A DNA stretch of 64,000 nucleotides from Rikenellaceae bacterium (GTDB lineage Bacteria > Bacteroidota > Bacteroidia > Bacteroidales > Rikenellaceae). The stretch spans positions 1-64,000 of the forward strand of contig JAFRZW010000003.1 of assembly GCA_017442365.1 (NCBI GenBank). The letters are read 5' to 3'. A model generated the notes under the pieces. That model did no database searches. It had not been told where the DNA came from and saw only the letters and a program-made list of their open reading frames with translations. Shown here one piece after another: positions 34,315-42,525 of the stretch. Position 1 is the first letter of the stretch, and every line of letters begins with the position of its first letter. The translations under genes and the position numbers were made by a program.

Positions 34315-36624
34315 ATGAAGAAAACAATACTTCTTGTGGTGGCGACATTGATTTGTGTCGCTACCGCAATTGACGCCGTGGCCCAGCGTCGCGACAAAAC
34401 AACTGATACTCACCTCGTCGGCCACGTGATCGACGCCCGCACTCGCGAACATATCGCCTTTGCAACAATCGCCGTACGTGGCACAACGCTCGGTATGGCG
34501 ACCAACCAGGGCGGACACTATATGCTGGCAAACGTGCCCTACGACACCGAACTCACGGTGGTAGCCTCGTCGGTCGGATACGATCCCGTCGAGAAGGTGG
34601 TTACGCTCAAAGCGGGCAAGACCCTCGAATTAAACTTCGAACTGCGCGAGTCGTCGGTCGAGGTTGAGCAGGTGGTGGTTTCGGCCAACCGCCAAGAGTC
34701 GAATCGCAAGGAGGCTCCGACGATTGTCAATATCGTTGCCTCGGAGTTGTTCGACCGCACCTCGTCGGCAAATATCGCCGAGGCGCTCAATTATCAACCC
34801 GGTGTGCGTGTCGAGTATAGCTGCTCGAACTGCGGTTTCCCGCAGCTGAGAATCAACGGTTTGGAGGGTCAATATACTCAGATTCTGCTGGATAGCCGCC
34901 CGATTTTCTCGTCGTTAGCAGGCGTTTATGGTTTGGAGCAGCTGCCCGCAAGTATGATCGAGCGTGTCGAGGTTGTGCGTGGTGGCGGCTCGGCTCTCTT
35001 TGGCTCGAATGCCATTGCGGGTGTGGTGAATATCATCACCAAGGAGCCACAGCGCAATCTGCTCTCGCTGTCGAATACCACGGGCGTGATGGAGGGCGGA
35101 CTGACCGATATCTCGACCTCGCTCAATGCTGCATTCGTATCGGACGACTACCGTGCAGGAGCATACGTTTTCGGTATGATCCGCGACCGCGACGCCTACG
35201 ACCGCAACGATGACGGTTTCTCGGAGATTCCCACGATCAACTCCGAGACGATCGGTTTCCGCACCTATTATAAGACCTCGGCATACTCGAAATTGACCGC
35301 CGAGTATCACCACATTCGTGAGTTCCGTCGTGGTGGCGACAACCTTGATGTGCCTCCCCACGAGGCCGAGATCGCCGAGAAAACCCGCCACGGAATCAAC
35401 GGCGGAGGTCTGCGTTTCGATCTCTTTTCGAAGGATTATCGCCATAAGTTGAACCTCTACACCTCGTTCCAGGGTATCCGTCGCAGCAGCTACTACGGTG
35501 CGGGTAAGGACCCCAACGCCTATGGTCGCACGATCGACAACACCTTCGTTGCGGGTGCGCAGTATGCCTACTCGTTCCGCAAGTTGTTGTTCCTGCCCTC
35601 GCAGCTGACGATGGGTGTCGAGTTCAACAACACCAACCTCATCGACCATATGACGGGTTACGACCGCCACATCAAGCAGCTCTCGCAGACCATTGGTGGT
35701 TACGTGCAGAACGAGTGGCAGAGCGAGGCGTTGAATCTGGTGATCGGTGCGCGCTTGGATAAGAACAATCTGATTGATCACGTGATCGTCAGCCCCCGTG
35801 CAAATGTGCGCTACACCCCGATCAAGAACCTGATTCTGCGTGCGGGCTACACCAGCGGCTATCGTGCTCCGCAGGCCTACGACGAGGACCTGCACGTGAT
35901 GGCGGTAGGTGGCGAGGCGTCGCTCATCGTGCTCGATCCCGAACTGCGTCCCGAGTACTCGCATAGCGTTACAGCGTCGGCCGATATGTACGCAACAGCA
36001 GGCAAGGTGCAGTTCAACGTGCTGGTCGAGGGTTTCTATACCTCGCTCAATGATGTATTTACGTTGGTTGAGCAGCACGCCGACGCGGCTGGCAATCAGG
36101 TGTTGATGCGTACCAATGCCGACCGTGCCGAGGTACGCGGTGTGAACATAGAGGCTAAGGCTGCACTCGACGCAAACAACTCATTGTCGGTCGGTTACAC
36201 CTATCAGCGAAGCACCTACCGCGAGCCCGTTGCGTGGAGCGAGAACGAGGCTATTCCCGCCGAGAGGAGTATGTTGCGCTCGCCCGACCACTACGGCTAC
36301 GTGGGTCTGAATGCTCGCCCCGTGCGCAACTTCGATATCTCGATCTACGGCACCTATACGGGTCCGATGCTCGTACCGCACTATATGCCCGACTCGGCCG
36401 ACGACGTACTGAAACGCACCCCCTCGTTCTTCGATATGGCTGTCAAACTCTCGTATGACATTCGCCTGACGCGCAGCATTACGTTGCAGGTGAATTGCGG
36501 TGTGAAGAACGCCTTCGACGCCTTCCAGAACGATGTCGATTTCGGAGCGTTGAAGGATTCGGGCTACATCTACGGTCCGGGTGCTCCGCGAATGTTCTTT
36601 GTCGGTGCTAAATTTACGCTGTAA
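34315..36624 (+). CDS. TonB-dependent receptor, probably for a metal or metal complex
   Basis: A 769-residue outer-membrane receptor: signal peptide (about 1-24), a carboxypeptidase-like N-terminal domain (about 33-112), the plug (about 120-230) and barrel. The plug contains YSCSNCGFPQLRINGLEG with Cys170 and Cys173, and the highly conserved RVEVVRGGGSALFGSNAIAGVVNIITK. The cysteine pair and the upstream HSH-motif protein suggest a metal or haem/corrinoid ligand, but I cannot decide which. Confidence 0.9.
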   Translation: MKKTILLVVATLICVATAIDAVAQRRDKTTDTHLVGHVIDARTREHIAFATIAVRGTTLGMATNQGGHYMLANVPYDTELTVVASSVGYDPVEKVVTLKAGKTLELNFELRESSVEVEQVVVSANRQESNRKEAPTIVNIVASELFDRTSSANIAEALNYQPGVRVEYSCSNCGFPQLRINGLEGQYTQILLDSRPIFSSLAGVYGLEQLPASMIERVEVVRGGGSALFGSNAIAGVVNIITKEPQRNLLSLSNTTGVMEGGLTDISTSLNAAFVSDDYRAGAYVFGMIRDRDAYDRNDDGFSEIPTINSETIGFRTYYKTSAYSKLTAEYHHIREFRRGGDNLDVPPHEAEIAEKTRHGINGGGLRFDLFSKDYRHKLNLYTSFQGIRRSSYYGAGKDPNAYGRTIDNTFVAGAQYAYSFRKLLFLPSQLTMGVEFNNTNLIDHMTGYDRHIKQLSQTIGGYVQNEWQSEALNLVIGARLDKNNLIDHVIVSPRANVRYTPIKNLILRAGYTSGYRAPQAYDEDLHVMAVGGEASLIVLDPELRPEYSHSVTASADMYATAGKVQFNVLVEGFYTSLNDVFTLVEQHADAAGNQVLMRTNADRAEVRGVNIEAKAALDANNSLSVGYTYQRSTYREPVAWSENEAIPAERSMLRSPDHYGYVGLNARPVRNFDISIYGTYTGPMLVPHYMPDSADDVLKRTPSFFDMAVKLSYDIRLTRSITLQVNCGVKNAFDAFQNDVDFGALKDSGYIYGPGAPRMFFVGAKFTL

Positions 36625-36644
36625 ATCAATTCCGCACAACAGAC

Positions 36645-36683
36645 AAAAAAAGCCTGCTCCATCTTTCGGGGCAGGCTTTTTAT
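36645..36683. terminator. Bidirectional terminator
   Basis: AAAAGCCTGCTCC and GGGGCAGGCTTTT arms lie between the convergent TonB receptor and ruvB. Confidence 0.9.
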
Positions 36684-36685
36684 TA

Positions 36686-37699
36686 TTAGAACAACGTCTC
36701 TTGTGCCGACGGTGGGAGTTCGCCCAAGTGGCGATAGGCTTGCTCGGTGGCCTCACGTCCGCGTGGAGTGCGCTTCAAAAAGCCCTCCTTAATCAGGAAC
36801 GGCTCATAGACCTCCTCGATCGTACCCGCCTCCTCGCCAACAGCCGTAGCAATGGTGTTCAACCCGACAGGTCCACCGCTGAACTTTTGGATTATGGTTG
36901 CCAGAATCTTGTTGTCCATATGATCCAGACCGCGAGCGTCGATATTCAGAGCTGAGAGAGCTATACGTGTGATCTCCAAGTTGATACGACCGCCACCCTT
37001 GACCATCGCAAAGTCCCTAACGCGACGCAACAGCGCATTGGCGATTCGGGGCGTACCGCGGCTGCGCATAGCGATCTCCACCGAGGCATCGTCGTCGATA
37101 GGCACATCGAGAATCCTCGCCGAGCGGCGCACGATACCCGCCAGCACGCGCGTATCGTAGTACTCCAAATGGCAGTTGATACCAAAACGGGCACGCAGGG
37201 GCGAGGTGAGCAGACCGCTACGGGTCGTAGCACCAATCAACGTAAATGGCGCCAGCTCGATCTGAATCGAGCGTGCCGAGGGACCTTTGTCCAGCACGAT
37301 GTCGATCTTGAAATCCTCCATCGCCGAGTAGAGATACTCCTCGACAATGGGGCTAAGGCGGTGAATCTCATCGATAAAGAGCACATCGCCCTCGTTGAGA
37401 TTGGTCAGCAGACCTGCCAGATCGCCCGGTTTGTCGAGCACAGGACCCGAGGTCATTTTGAGTTGCGAGCCCATCTCGTTGGCGATGATACCCGCAAGCG
37501 TGGTCTTGCCCAGACCCGGAGGGCCGTGCAACAACACGTGATCGAGCGACTCGCCACGCATCAATGCCGCGCGAATGAAGATGTGGAGGTTCTCGACGAT
37601 CTTCTCCTGACCCGCGAAATTGGCCAACTCCTGCGGTCGGATACGATTTTCGAACTCCAAATCGCTCTCGATATTTCTCATATTGCGATCTACGCCCAT
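36686..37699 (-). CDS. ruvB: Holliday junction helicase subunit RuvB
   Basis: A 337-residue AAA+ motor that drives branch migration with RuvA. Visible parts are the Walker [10 protein letters not shown], Walker [13 protein letters not shown], sensor [18 protein letters not shown], and the C-terminal winged helix ending in [14 protein letters not shown] start six codons later (37681) is equally possible. A minus-strand -7 box (37724-37731) lies upstream. ruvA is not in the neighbourhood. Confidence 0.97.
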   Translation of the reverse strand: MGVDRNMRNIESDLEFENRIRPQELANFAGQEKIVENLHIFIRAALMRGESLDHVLLHGPPGLGKTTLAGIIANEMGSQLKMTSGPVLDKPGDLAGLLTNLNEGDVLFIDEIHRLSPIVEEYLYSAMEDFKIDIVLDKGPSARSIQIELAPFTLIGATTRSGLLTSPLRARFGINCHLEYYDTRVLAGIVRRSARILDVPIDDDASVEIAMRSRGTPRIANALLRRVRDFAMVKGGGRINLEITRIALSALNIDARGLDHMDNKILATIIQKFSGGPVGLNTIATAVGEEAGTIEEVYEPFLIKEGFLKRTPRGREATEQAYRHLGELPPSAQETLF

Positions 37700-37723
37700 A
37701 CCATTTTCCGAATTTTCTTGTTA

Positions 37724-37731
37724 CAAATATA
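37724..37731 (-). promoter_or_regulatory. -7 box of ruvB
   Basis: TATATTTG on the minus strand, exact match. Confidence 0.55.
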
Positions 37732-37764
37732 GCGATTTTCATCGAAAACTTCCACCCTACGGCA

Positions 37765-37800
37765 CAAAAAAACGGAGAGCCTCGCTAAAAAACTCTCCGT
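37765..37800 (-). terminator. Terminator of the sigma factor/acidic ORF unit
   Basis: ACGGAGAG (37772-37779) and CTCTCCGT (37793-37800), followed on the minus strand by seven T. Confidence 0.85.
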
Positions 37801-37819
37801 CCTCATCAAAATTAACCCT

Positions 37820-37942
37820 CTACTTTGCTCCGAAAATCTCGCTCAACAACGTATCGATATAGAGTAACTCGTGGTCGCCACATATCACCGCGTCAAGCAG
37901 CAGACTCTCTTCGTCATAATTTAATTTGTCAACGTCTTCCAT
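37820..37942 (-). CDS. Acidic 40-residue mini-protein behind the ECF sigma factor
   Basis: A small open frame (MEDVDKLNYDEESLLLDAVI..., ending LLSEIFGAK). Eleven of forty residues are Asp or Glu and only two are Lys, so it is strongly acidic, and the leucines fall on one face of possible helices. It begins 67 bases after the sigma stop and has its own intrinsic terminator 20 bases downstream, which suggests a real expressed unit. No match is known to me; an anti-sigma or accessory role is only inferred from position. Confidence 0.6.
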   Translation of the reverse strand: MEDVDKLNYDEESLLLDAVICGDHELLYIDTLLSEIFGAK

Positions 37943-37945
37943 AGG

Positions 37946-37992
37946 CACACATCATAATCAAGGTTTGGTATTTACCAAACGGACGATGTGTG
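37946..37992 (-). promoter_or_regulatory. Nested hairpin before the acidic mini-ORF
   Basis: Outer arms CACACATC (37946-37953)/GATGTGTG (37985-37992) enclose an inner GTTTGGT-ATTT-ACCAAAC (37963-37980). On the minus strand it ends three bases before the mini-ORF start codon and no T run follows. Confidence 0.55.
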
Positions 37993-38009
37993 TGTTTTAT
38001 TGCGTAAGT

Positions 38010-38594
38010 TTAGCTCAAAATGATATTTTTTTCGCGCATCATCTTGCGAAGGTTCAACAGAGCATAGCGCATACGACCCAACGCGGTGTTGATACCGACG
38101 CCCGTTGTCTCGGCTATCTCCTTGAAACTCATACCCGAATAGTAGCGCATCATCACCACTTCGCGCTGTTCGTCGGGCAGTTCGGCCACCATAGCACGCA
38201 CCTGCTCGCTGATCTGACCTTCGACAATATCGTCCTCGATCGTGCGCTCCGAGAAACGCAACGTATTGAGCATATCGAAACCTGCATCGGCCTCGTTAAC
38301 CTTACCCGACTGTTTGAGCTGGCGGAAATGGTCAATCACCTGATTGTGCGCAATGCGCAGCACCCACGACAGAAATCTGCCATTTTCGACATAACGACCG
38401 CTATCGATCGTACGGATCACCTTAATAAACGTATCTTGGAAGATATCATCGGCCACATCACGATCCTTCACCAGCATACGGATATAATCCGTTACGCGGC
38501 GACGATGTTTTTCGATGAGTTGCGAGATTGCACTCTGATCACCCGAAAGATAACTATTAAGCAACTGCTGATCACTTAATAACTGTACATTCAT
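38010..38594 (-). CDS. ECF-type sigma factor
   Basis: A 194-residue extracytoplasmic-function sigma factor. Region 2 spans about 20-95 (DRDVADDIFQDTFIKVI and GRFLSWVLRIAHNQVIDHFR), and region 4 about 130-185 (LPDEQREVVMMRYYSGMSFKEIAETTGVGINTALGRMRYAL). No FecR-type or zinc-binding anti-sigma gene is adjacent; instead an acidic 40-residue ORF follows. The 5' flank (38595-38700) is AT-rich without an exact -7 box. Confidence 0.93.
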   Translation of the reverse strand: MNVQLLSDQQLLNSYLSGDQSAISQLIEKHRRRVTDYIRMLVKDRDVADDIFQDTFIKVIRTIDSGRYVENGRFLSWVLRIAHNQVIDHFRQLKQSGKVNEADAGFDMLNTLRFSERTIEDDIVEGQISEQVRAMVAELPDEQREVVMMRYYSGMSFKEIAETTGVGINTALGRMRYALLNLRKMMREKNIILS

Positions 38595-38760
38595 ACCCTT
38601 CCTAATTTATTGGTTTAGAGTAGAATTTTTCGATAGGCAATCAAATTTTAGAGTTAATAATTGTTTTGTTTTCGAGTGCAAGATAGCAAACTATTTCGGA
38701 TTTTGCAAATCGTTCACCGATTTTTTCTCATTTCTCACCACTCGATACGACATTCCGTAC

Positions 38761-38790
38761 AAAATATATGCCAAACTTTAACGTTTGGCA
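38761..38790 (-). terminator. Terminator of the aminotransferase gene
   Basis: TGCCAAAC-TTTAAC-GTTTGGCA (38769-38790) is a perfect eight-base stem followed on the minus strand by TATATTTT. The remaining spacer to the sigma gene (38595-38760) holds no ORF. Confidence 0.7.
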
Positions 38791-38807
38791 CACATTTTCC
38801 CATTTTG

Positions 38808-40004
38808 TCAGTCGAGTTGATCCAAGCACCCTCGGATTATCGAGCAACACTCCTCGATCTCCGCCTCCGAGATGGTCAGCGGTGGCGAAATGCGGAAGGC
38901 CGTATCGCAATACAGGAACCAATCGCTCATCACACCCGCCTCCTTGAACAGCTCCATCAACTTATAGAGTTTTTCCGATGCACCCAACTCGACCGCTAAC
39001 AGCAGACCGCCACGACGGATCTCGCGCACCTGAGGGTGATCGGCCATCAATCGTTCGAACATCGCGCCCTTCTCTTCGGCCTTGTGGTGCAGGTCGTTAG
39101 CCTCGATATAGTTCAATGCTGCCAGACCCGCCGCACAGCACACGGGGTGGCCTCCGAAGGTCGTGATATGTCCCAACACGGGCGAATGGCTCAGCGTGGA
39201 CATAATCTCCGAACTCGACACGAAAGCGCCCAACGGCATACCGCCACCCAGCGCCTTCGCCAGACAGACAATATCGGGCGTAACGCCATACTTCACGCAG
39301 GCAAACATCTCGCCCGTACGGCCAAAACCTGTCTGTATCTCATCGAATATCAGCAGCGCACCCACCTCGTCGCAACGCTTGCGCAGCGCTTCGAGGAATC
39401 CCTCTCGGGGCAGACGCACACCCGCCTCGCCCTGCACCGGCTCGACCAGAACGGCAGCCGTACGTGTGGTGATACGTGTAAGTTGCTCGAAATCATTAAA
39501 CTCCAACGACTGCACATCGGGCAGCAGCGGTCGGAATGCAGCCTTCCACTCCTCACCCTCGGGCGTACCCATCATACTCATCGCACCGTGTGTCGAGCCG
39601 TGGTAAGCACGTCGGAACGAGATCAACTCCGTGCGACCCGTATATCGCTTAGCCAACTTCAACGCGCCCTCGACCGCCTCGGCACCCGAATTGAGGAAAT
39701 AGACACTCTCCAACGGTGCAGGCAGCAGCTCGGCAATACGTCGTGCATACTCCACCTGCGGAGCCTCGACCAGCTCGCCATAGACCATCACGTGCATATA
39801 GCGCGCCGCTTGTTGCTGCACAGCCTCAACCACCACAGGATTGCAGTGGCCCACATTGCTGACCGACACACCCGCCACCAAGTCGAAATAGCGCTTGCCC
39901 TCAGGCGTATAGAAACACGAACCCTCGGCACGCTCCACCTCGACCAACATTGGCGAGGGCGAGGTCTGAGCCACGTGTTGCAGAAATTGTTTACGCAGAA
40001 TCAT
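38808..40004 (-). CDS. Class III PLP-dependent aminotransferase
   Basis: A 398-residue class III aminotransferase similar to acetylornithine/ornithine transaminases. Seen are the FLNSGAEAVEGALKLAKRYTGR phosphate-binding region, AAVLVEPVQGEAGV, the LLIFDEIQTGFGRTG aspartate motif and the LAKALGGGMPLGA lysine motif. Adjacent arginine or proline genes are absent, so the amino donor is open (ornithine, acetylornithine, GABA or a diamine). A heptamer array lies directly before the start codon. Confidence 0.88.
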   Translation of the reverse strand: MILRKQFLQHVAQTSPSPMLVEVERAEGSCFYTPEGKRYFDLVAGVSVSNVGHCNPVVVEAVQQQAARYMHVMVYGELVEAPQVEYARRIAELLPAPLESVYFLNSGAEAVEGALKLAKRYTGRTELISFRRAYHGSTHGAMSMMGTPEGEEWKAAFRPLLPDVQSLEFNDFEQLTRITTRTAAVLVEPVQGEAGVRLPREGFLEALRKRCDEVGALLIFDEIQTGFGRTGEMFACVKYGVTPDIVCLAKALGGGMPLGAFVSSSEIMSTLSHSPVLGHITTFGGHPVCCAAGLAALNYIEANDLHHKAEEKGAMFERLMADHPQVREIRRGGLLLAVELGASEKLYKLMELFKEAGVMSDWFLYCDTAFRISPPLTISEAEIEECCSIIRGCLDQLD

Positions 40005-40010
40005 ATTTTT

Positions 40011-40046
40011 TCAATTCAAAATTCAAGATTCAAAATTCAAAATTAT
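40011..40046. repeat. Heptamer repeat array, inverted copy
   Basis: Units TTCAAAA, TTCAAGA, TTCAAAA, TTCAAAA. Positions 40013-40039 are the exact reverse complement of 40223-40249. On the minus strand its edge also makes TAATTTTG (40038-40045), a -7-like box for the aminotransferase gene. Confidence 0.8.
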
Positions 40047-40222
40047 TTACTTCGCTTGCGGTAATGTGTGCCTTTGATACACAATCAATTTACCTACACT
40101 CTGCTCATCATTGGCGAGTGGGGGGCTCGTCCAAAGGGCGACCCGCCTATGATGACACGCTCCGAGAGCGTGGATTATTTCACTTAGTTCTTCAAAATTC
40201 TCTTTCAAAAAACAGATAATCC
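40047..40222. other. Spacer between the two inverted heptamer arrays
   Basis: No supported ORF. It contains a CACGCTC-CGA-GAGCGTG hairpin (40156-40172) but no T run and no exact promoter match. Confidence 0.4.
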
Positions 40223-40250
40223 TGAATTTTGAATCTTGAATTTTGAATTA
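40223..40250. repeat. Heptamer repeat array, TTTTGAA type
   Basis: Units TTTTGAA, TCTTGAA, TTTTGAA, then TTACGAA, directly after the trmH stop. Positions 40225-40250 are identical to 30403-30428. Confidence 0.8.
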
Positions 40251-40257
40251 CGAAAGC

Positions 40258-40995
40258 CTACTTCGTTGCAGGCACCTTGAAAATCGGTGTATCGGGGAAG
40301 CGGCGGTTCAGAACCCCAAATGGATCGCGCACCGACGACATCAACCATCGGAACAGCAACTCCTGTCGCTCCTGCTCTGTGAGGTACCAATTCGCAACCG
40401 ACTCGCGCATACGTTGCGACAATATATATATAAGTATAGCCGCCGAGGCCGAAACATTCAGGCTCTCGACCATTCCGCACATCGGAATACGTACAAATTC
40501 GTCAGCTGCCGCGATCACCTCGTCGCTAATGCCCGCGTCCTCAGTACCGAACACCAACGCGAACTTTCCCTTCGTAACGTCGAACGTTTCGGGCGACGAA
40601 TCGCCACGATGGGGCGTCGTTGCCACAATACGATAGCCATCGGCACGCAGAGCCTCGATCGCCTCCGATGTCGAGTGGTGGCGGTGCAGGTCGATCCACT
40701 TATCCGTACCGCGAACGATATTCAGATTGGGATTGAACTTGCAACGGTCCTCGATCGTATGGATATCCTGCACACCGAACGCCTCGCAATGGCGCACCAG
40801 CGCGCTGGCATTCTGCGCGTGGTAGGTGTTCTCCATACAGATTGTCATATAGCGGGTGCGGCTGTCGAGCGTGCGGGCAAGCACCTCATCACGCTCCTCG
40901 GTGATGAAATCGCGCAGATAGGCTATGCGTTCGGCATACCACTCGTCCGTGCGACCAGCGGCGTCGAGCAACCACTTACTTTCGATATTTTTCAT
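40258..40995 (-). CDS. trmH: tRNA/rRNA 2'-O-methyltransferase, TrmH type
   Basis: A 245-residue SPOUT methyltransferase that uses SAM; by its motifs it is nearest TrmH, which methylates G18 of tRNAs. Motif 1 is NTYHAQNASALVRHCEAFGV with the key Asn/Arg, motif 2 ALVFGTEDAGIS, and motif 3 IPMCGMVESLNVSASAAI, which forms the trefoil knot. It overlaps rsgA by 20 bases and ends the cvpA-rsgA-trmH operon. Another SpoU-group target is possible. Confidence 0.88.
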   Translation of the reverse strand: MKNIESKWLLDAAGRTDEWYAERIAYLRDFITEERDEVLARTLDSRTRYMTICMENTYHAQNASALVRHCEAFGVQDIHTIEDRCKFNPNLNIVRGTDKWIDLHRHHSTSEAIEALRADGYRIVATTPHRGDSSPETFDVTKGKFALVFGTEDAGISDEVIAAADEFVRIPMCGMVESLNVSASAAILIYILSQRMRESVANWYLTEQERQELLFRWLMSSVRDPFGVLNRRFPDTPIFKVPATK

Positions 40996-41902
40996 CTTCG
41001 TCCAATATTTTCAGATAACTCTCGTAGCGCTCGACCGCAATGCGACCCTCACGAACTGCCTCAACCACAGCACATCGCGGCTCGTGCGTGTGGGTACAAT
41101 TATAGAATTGGCACCCCTCGGCCTCGCGCATCATCTCGGGGAAGTAGTGCCACAACTCCTCGTCGTCGATGTCGATCAGTCCGAAGCCCTTGATACCGGG
41201 CGTGTCGATCACCGCACCACCCATCGGCAGCGGATACATCTGCGAGAAAGTGGTCGTATGCTTACCCTTTTGGTGTGCCTCCGAGATCTCGCCCGTACGA
41301 ATGTCGATCGACGGCTCGATCGCACCGACTAACGTCGATTTACCCACACCCGAGTTGCCCGAAACGAGCGTCGTGCGTCCCGCAAGCAGTTCGCGCACCT
41401 CATCAACACCCTCGCCCGAGGTTGCCGAGCACTCGATAATGCGGTAGCCGGCAAGCGAGTAGATATGTTTGAACGCAGCGAGCATTTCGGGCTCGGTACG
41501 CGCCAAGTCAATCTTATTCAGCACGATAGTTACGGGCACGCGGTAGGCCTCGCACGTAACCAGAAAGCGGTCGATAAACTCTACGTTGGTCGTTGGCGAG
41601 AACAGCGTCGCCACCAACATCGCCTGATCGATATTTGCGGCAATGATGTGCGACTCCTTCGACAGATTCGACGCACGGCGGATGATATAGTTGCGACGTG
41701 GCGCGATCTGCTCAATCAGCCAACCACCCGTCTGGTCGCACTCGCACTCCACACGGTCGCCCACCACAACGGGCGAGGTCGAGCGCACACCTTTCAGTCG
41801 CAAACGTCCGCGCACGCGACAACGCAGCGGCTCGCCCGCGTCGCTCAGGACATCGTACCAACTACCCGTAGCACGAACCACAACACCCTCGACCCTACTC
41901 AT
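40976..41902 (-). CDS. rsgA: Ribosome small-subunit GTPase RsgA
   Basis: A 308-residue circularly permuted GTPase that helps mature the 30S subunit. The OB domain is N-terminal; the G motifs occur in permuted order: NKID, then SGNSGVGKSTL, then DTPGIKGFG. The C-terminal zinc site is CQFYNCTHTHEPRCAV. The start at 41902 overlaps cvpA by eight bases; a start ten codons earlier is possible. It is in an operon with trmH, so two RNA/ribosome genes are coupled. Confidence 0.95.
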   Translation of the reverse strand: MSRVEGVVVRATGSWYDVLSDAGEPLRCRVRGRLRLKGVRSTSPVVVGDRVECECDQTGGWLIEQIAPRRNYIIRRASNLSKESHIIAANIDQAMLVATLFSPTTNVEFIDRFLVTCEAYRVPVTIVLNKIDLARTEPEMLAAFKHIYSLAGYRIIECSATSGEGVDEVRELLAGRTTLVSGNSGVGKSTLVGAIEPSIDIRTGEISEAHQKGKHTTTFSQMYPLPMGGAVIDTPGIKGFGLIDIDDEELWHYFPEMMREAEGCQFYNCTHTHEPRCAVVEAVREGRIAVERYESYLKILDEDEKYRK

Positions 41903-42434
41903 CGCTCGCGTCGTTAGCAATTTGATCCTCAACGGGTTTAGCCGTCATCGCCTTCACCTGCTCGCGCACGTTGTCGAACAACGGAAATATCTTGGTCGAG
42001 AAGTTACGCAACGGAATGTAGCCACGCGACGATTCGATTCGCTCCTTGCTGAGCAGCACATTATTGACATTCACTGCGTCGATCGCCGCGATAATCAGGC
42101 TCACAACCACTGCCGACTTCAAAACCGATACCACAGCTCCCAGCACCGCATCGAATGCGCCCAAGCCCGACATACGGAACACCCCGCGCAACAGACGGCT
42201 GCCGACAGCAATCACCACAATCGTTACGAGCAGCACCGTCAGGAATCCTGCCACCGAGGCTTCGGCGCCGTGCATACCGAACCACGCACCCACACGCTCG
42301 GCGTGGCGAAACGCCAGCCACACGCCCACAACCAGACCTACCACGCCTCCAATCTGCACCAACAAACCGTCGCGGATACCCTCATAAATCGCCCAAGCGG
42401 CAATGGCCAATAGTACTATATCAATTACGTTCAT
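41895..42434 (-). CDS. CvpA-family membrane protein
   Basis: A 179-residue inner-membrane protein with four hydrophobic segments (about 5-25, 27-45, 60-80, 97-117) and the family-typical GIRDGLLVQIGGVVGLVVG and GAFDAVLGAVVSVLKSAVVVSL stretches. CvpA relatives are linked to colicin V production and envelope homeostasis, without a known reaction. It is the first gene of the cvpA-rsgA-trmH unit. The ATG at 42434 was chosen as it starts directly before the first membrane segment. Confidence 0.85.
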   Translation of the reverse strand: MNVIDIVLLAIAAWAIYEGIRDGLLVQIGGVVGLVVGVWLAFRHAERVGAWFGMHGAEASVAGFLTVLLVTIVVIAVGSRLLRGVFRMSGLGAFDAVLGAVVSVLKSAVVVSLIIAAIDAVNVNNVLLSKERIESSRGYIPLRNFSTKIFPLFDNVREQVKAMTAKPVEDQIANDASDE

Positions 42435-42498
42435 CGTCAAAAATGGTTTAGTTGTTGTTGTTTTGAGCACGAATTTAGCATTTTTTTTCGTTTATTCG

Positions 42499-42506
42499 TA
42501 TATTTG
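42499..42506 (+). promoter_or_regulatory. -7 box of the GH2 gene
   Basis: TATATTTG, exact match, 19 bases before the ATG at 42526; it supports that start over the longer frame. Confidence 0.6.
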
Positions 42507-42525
42507 TTGTGCAAAAAGAATTACT

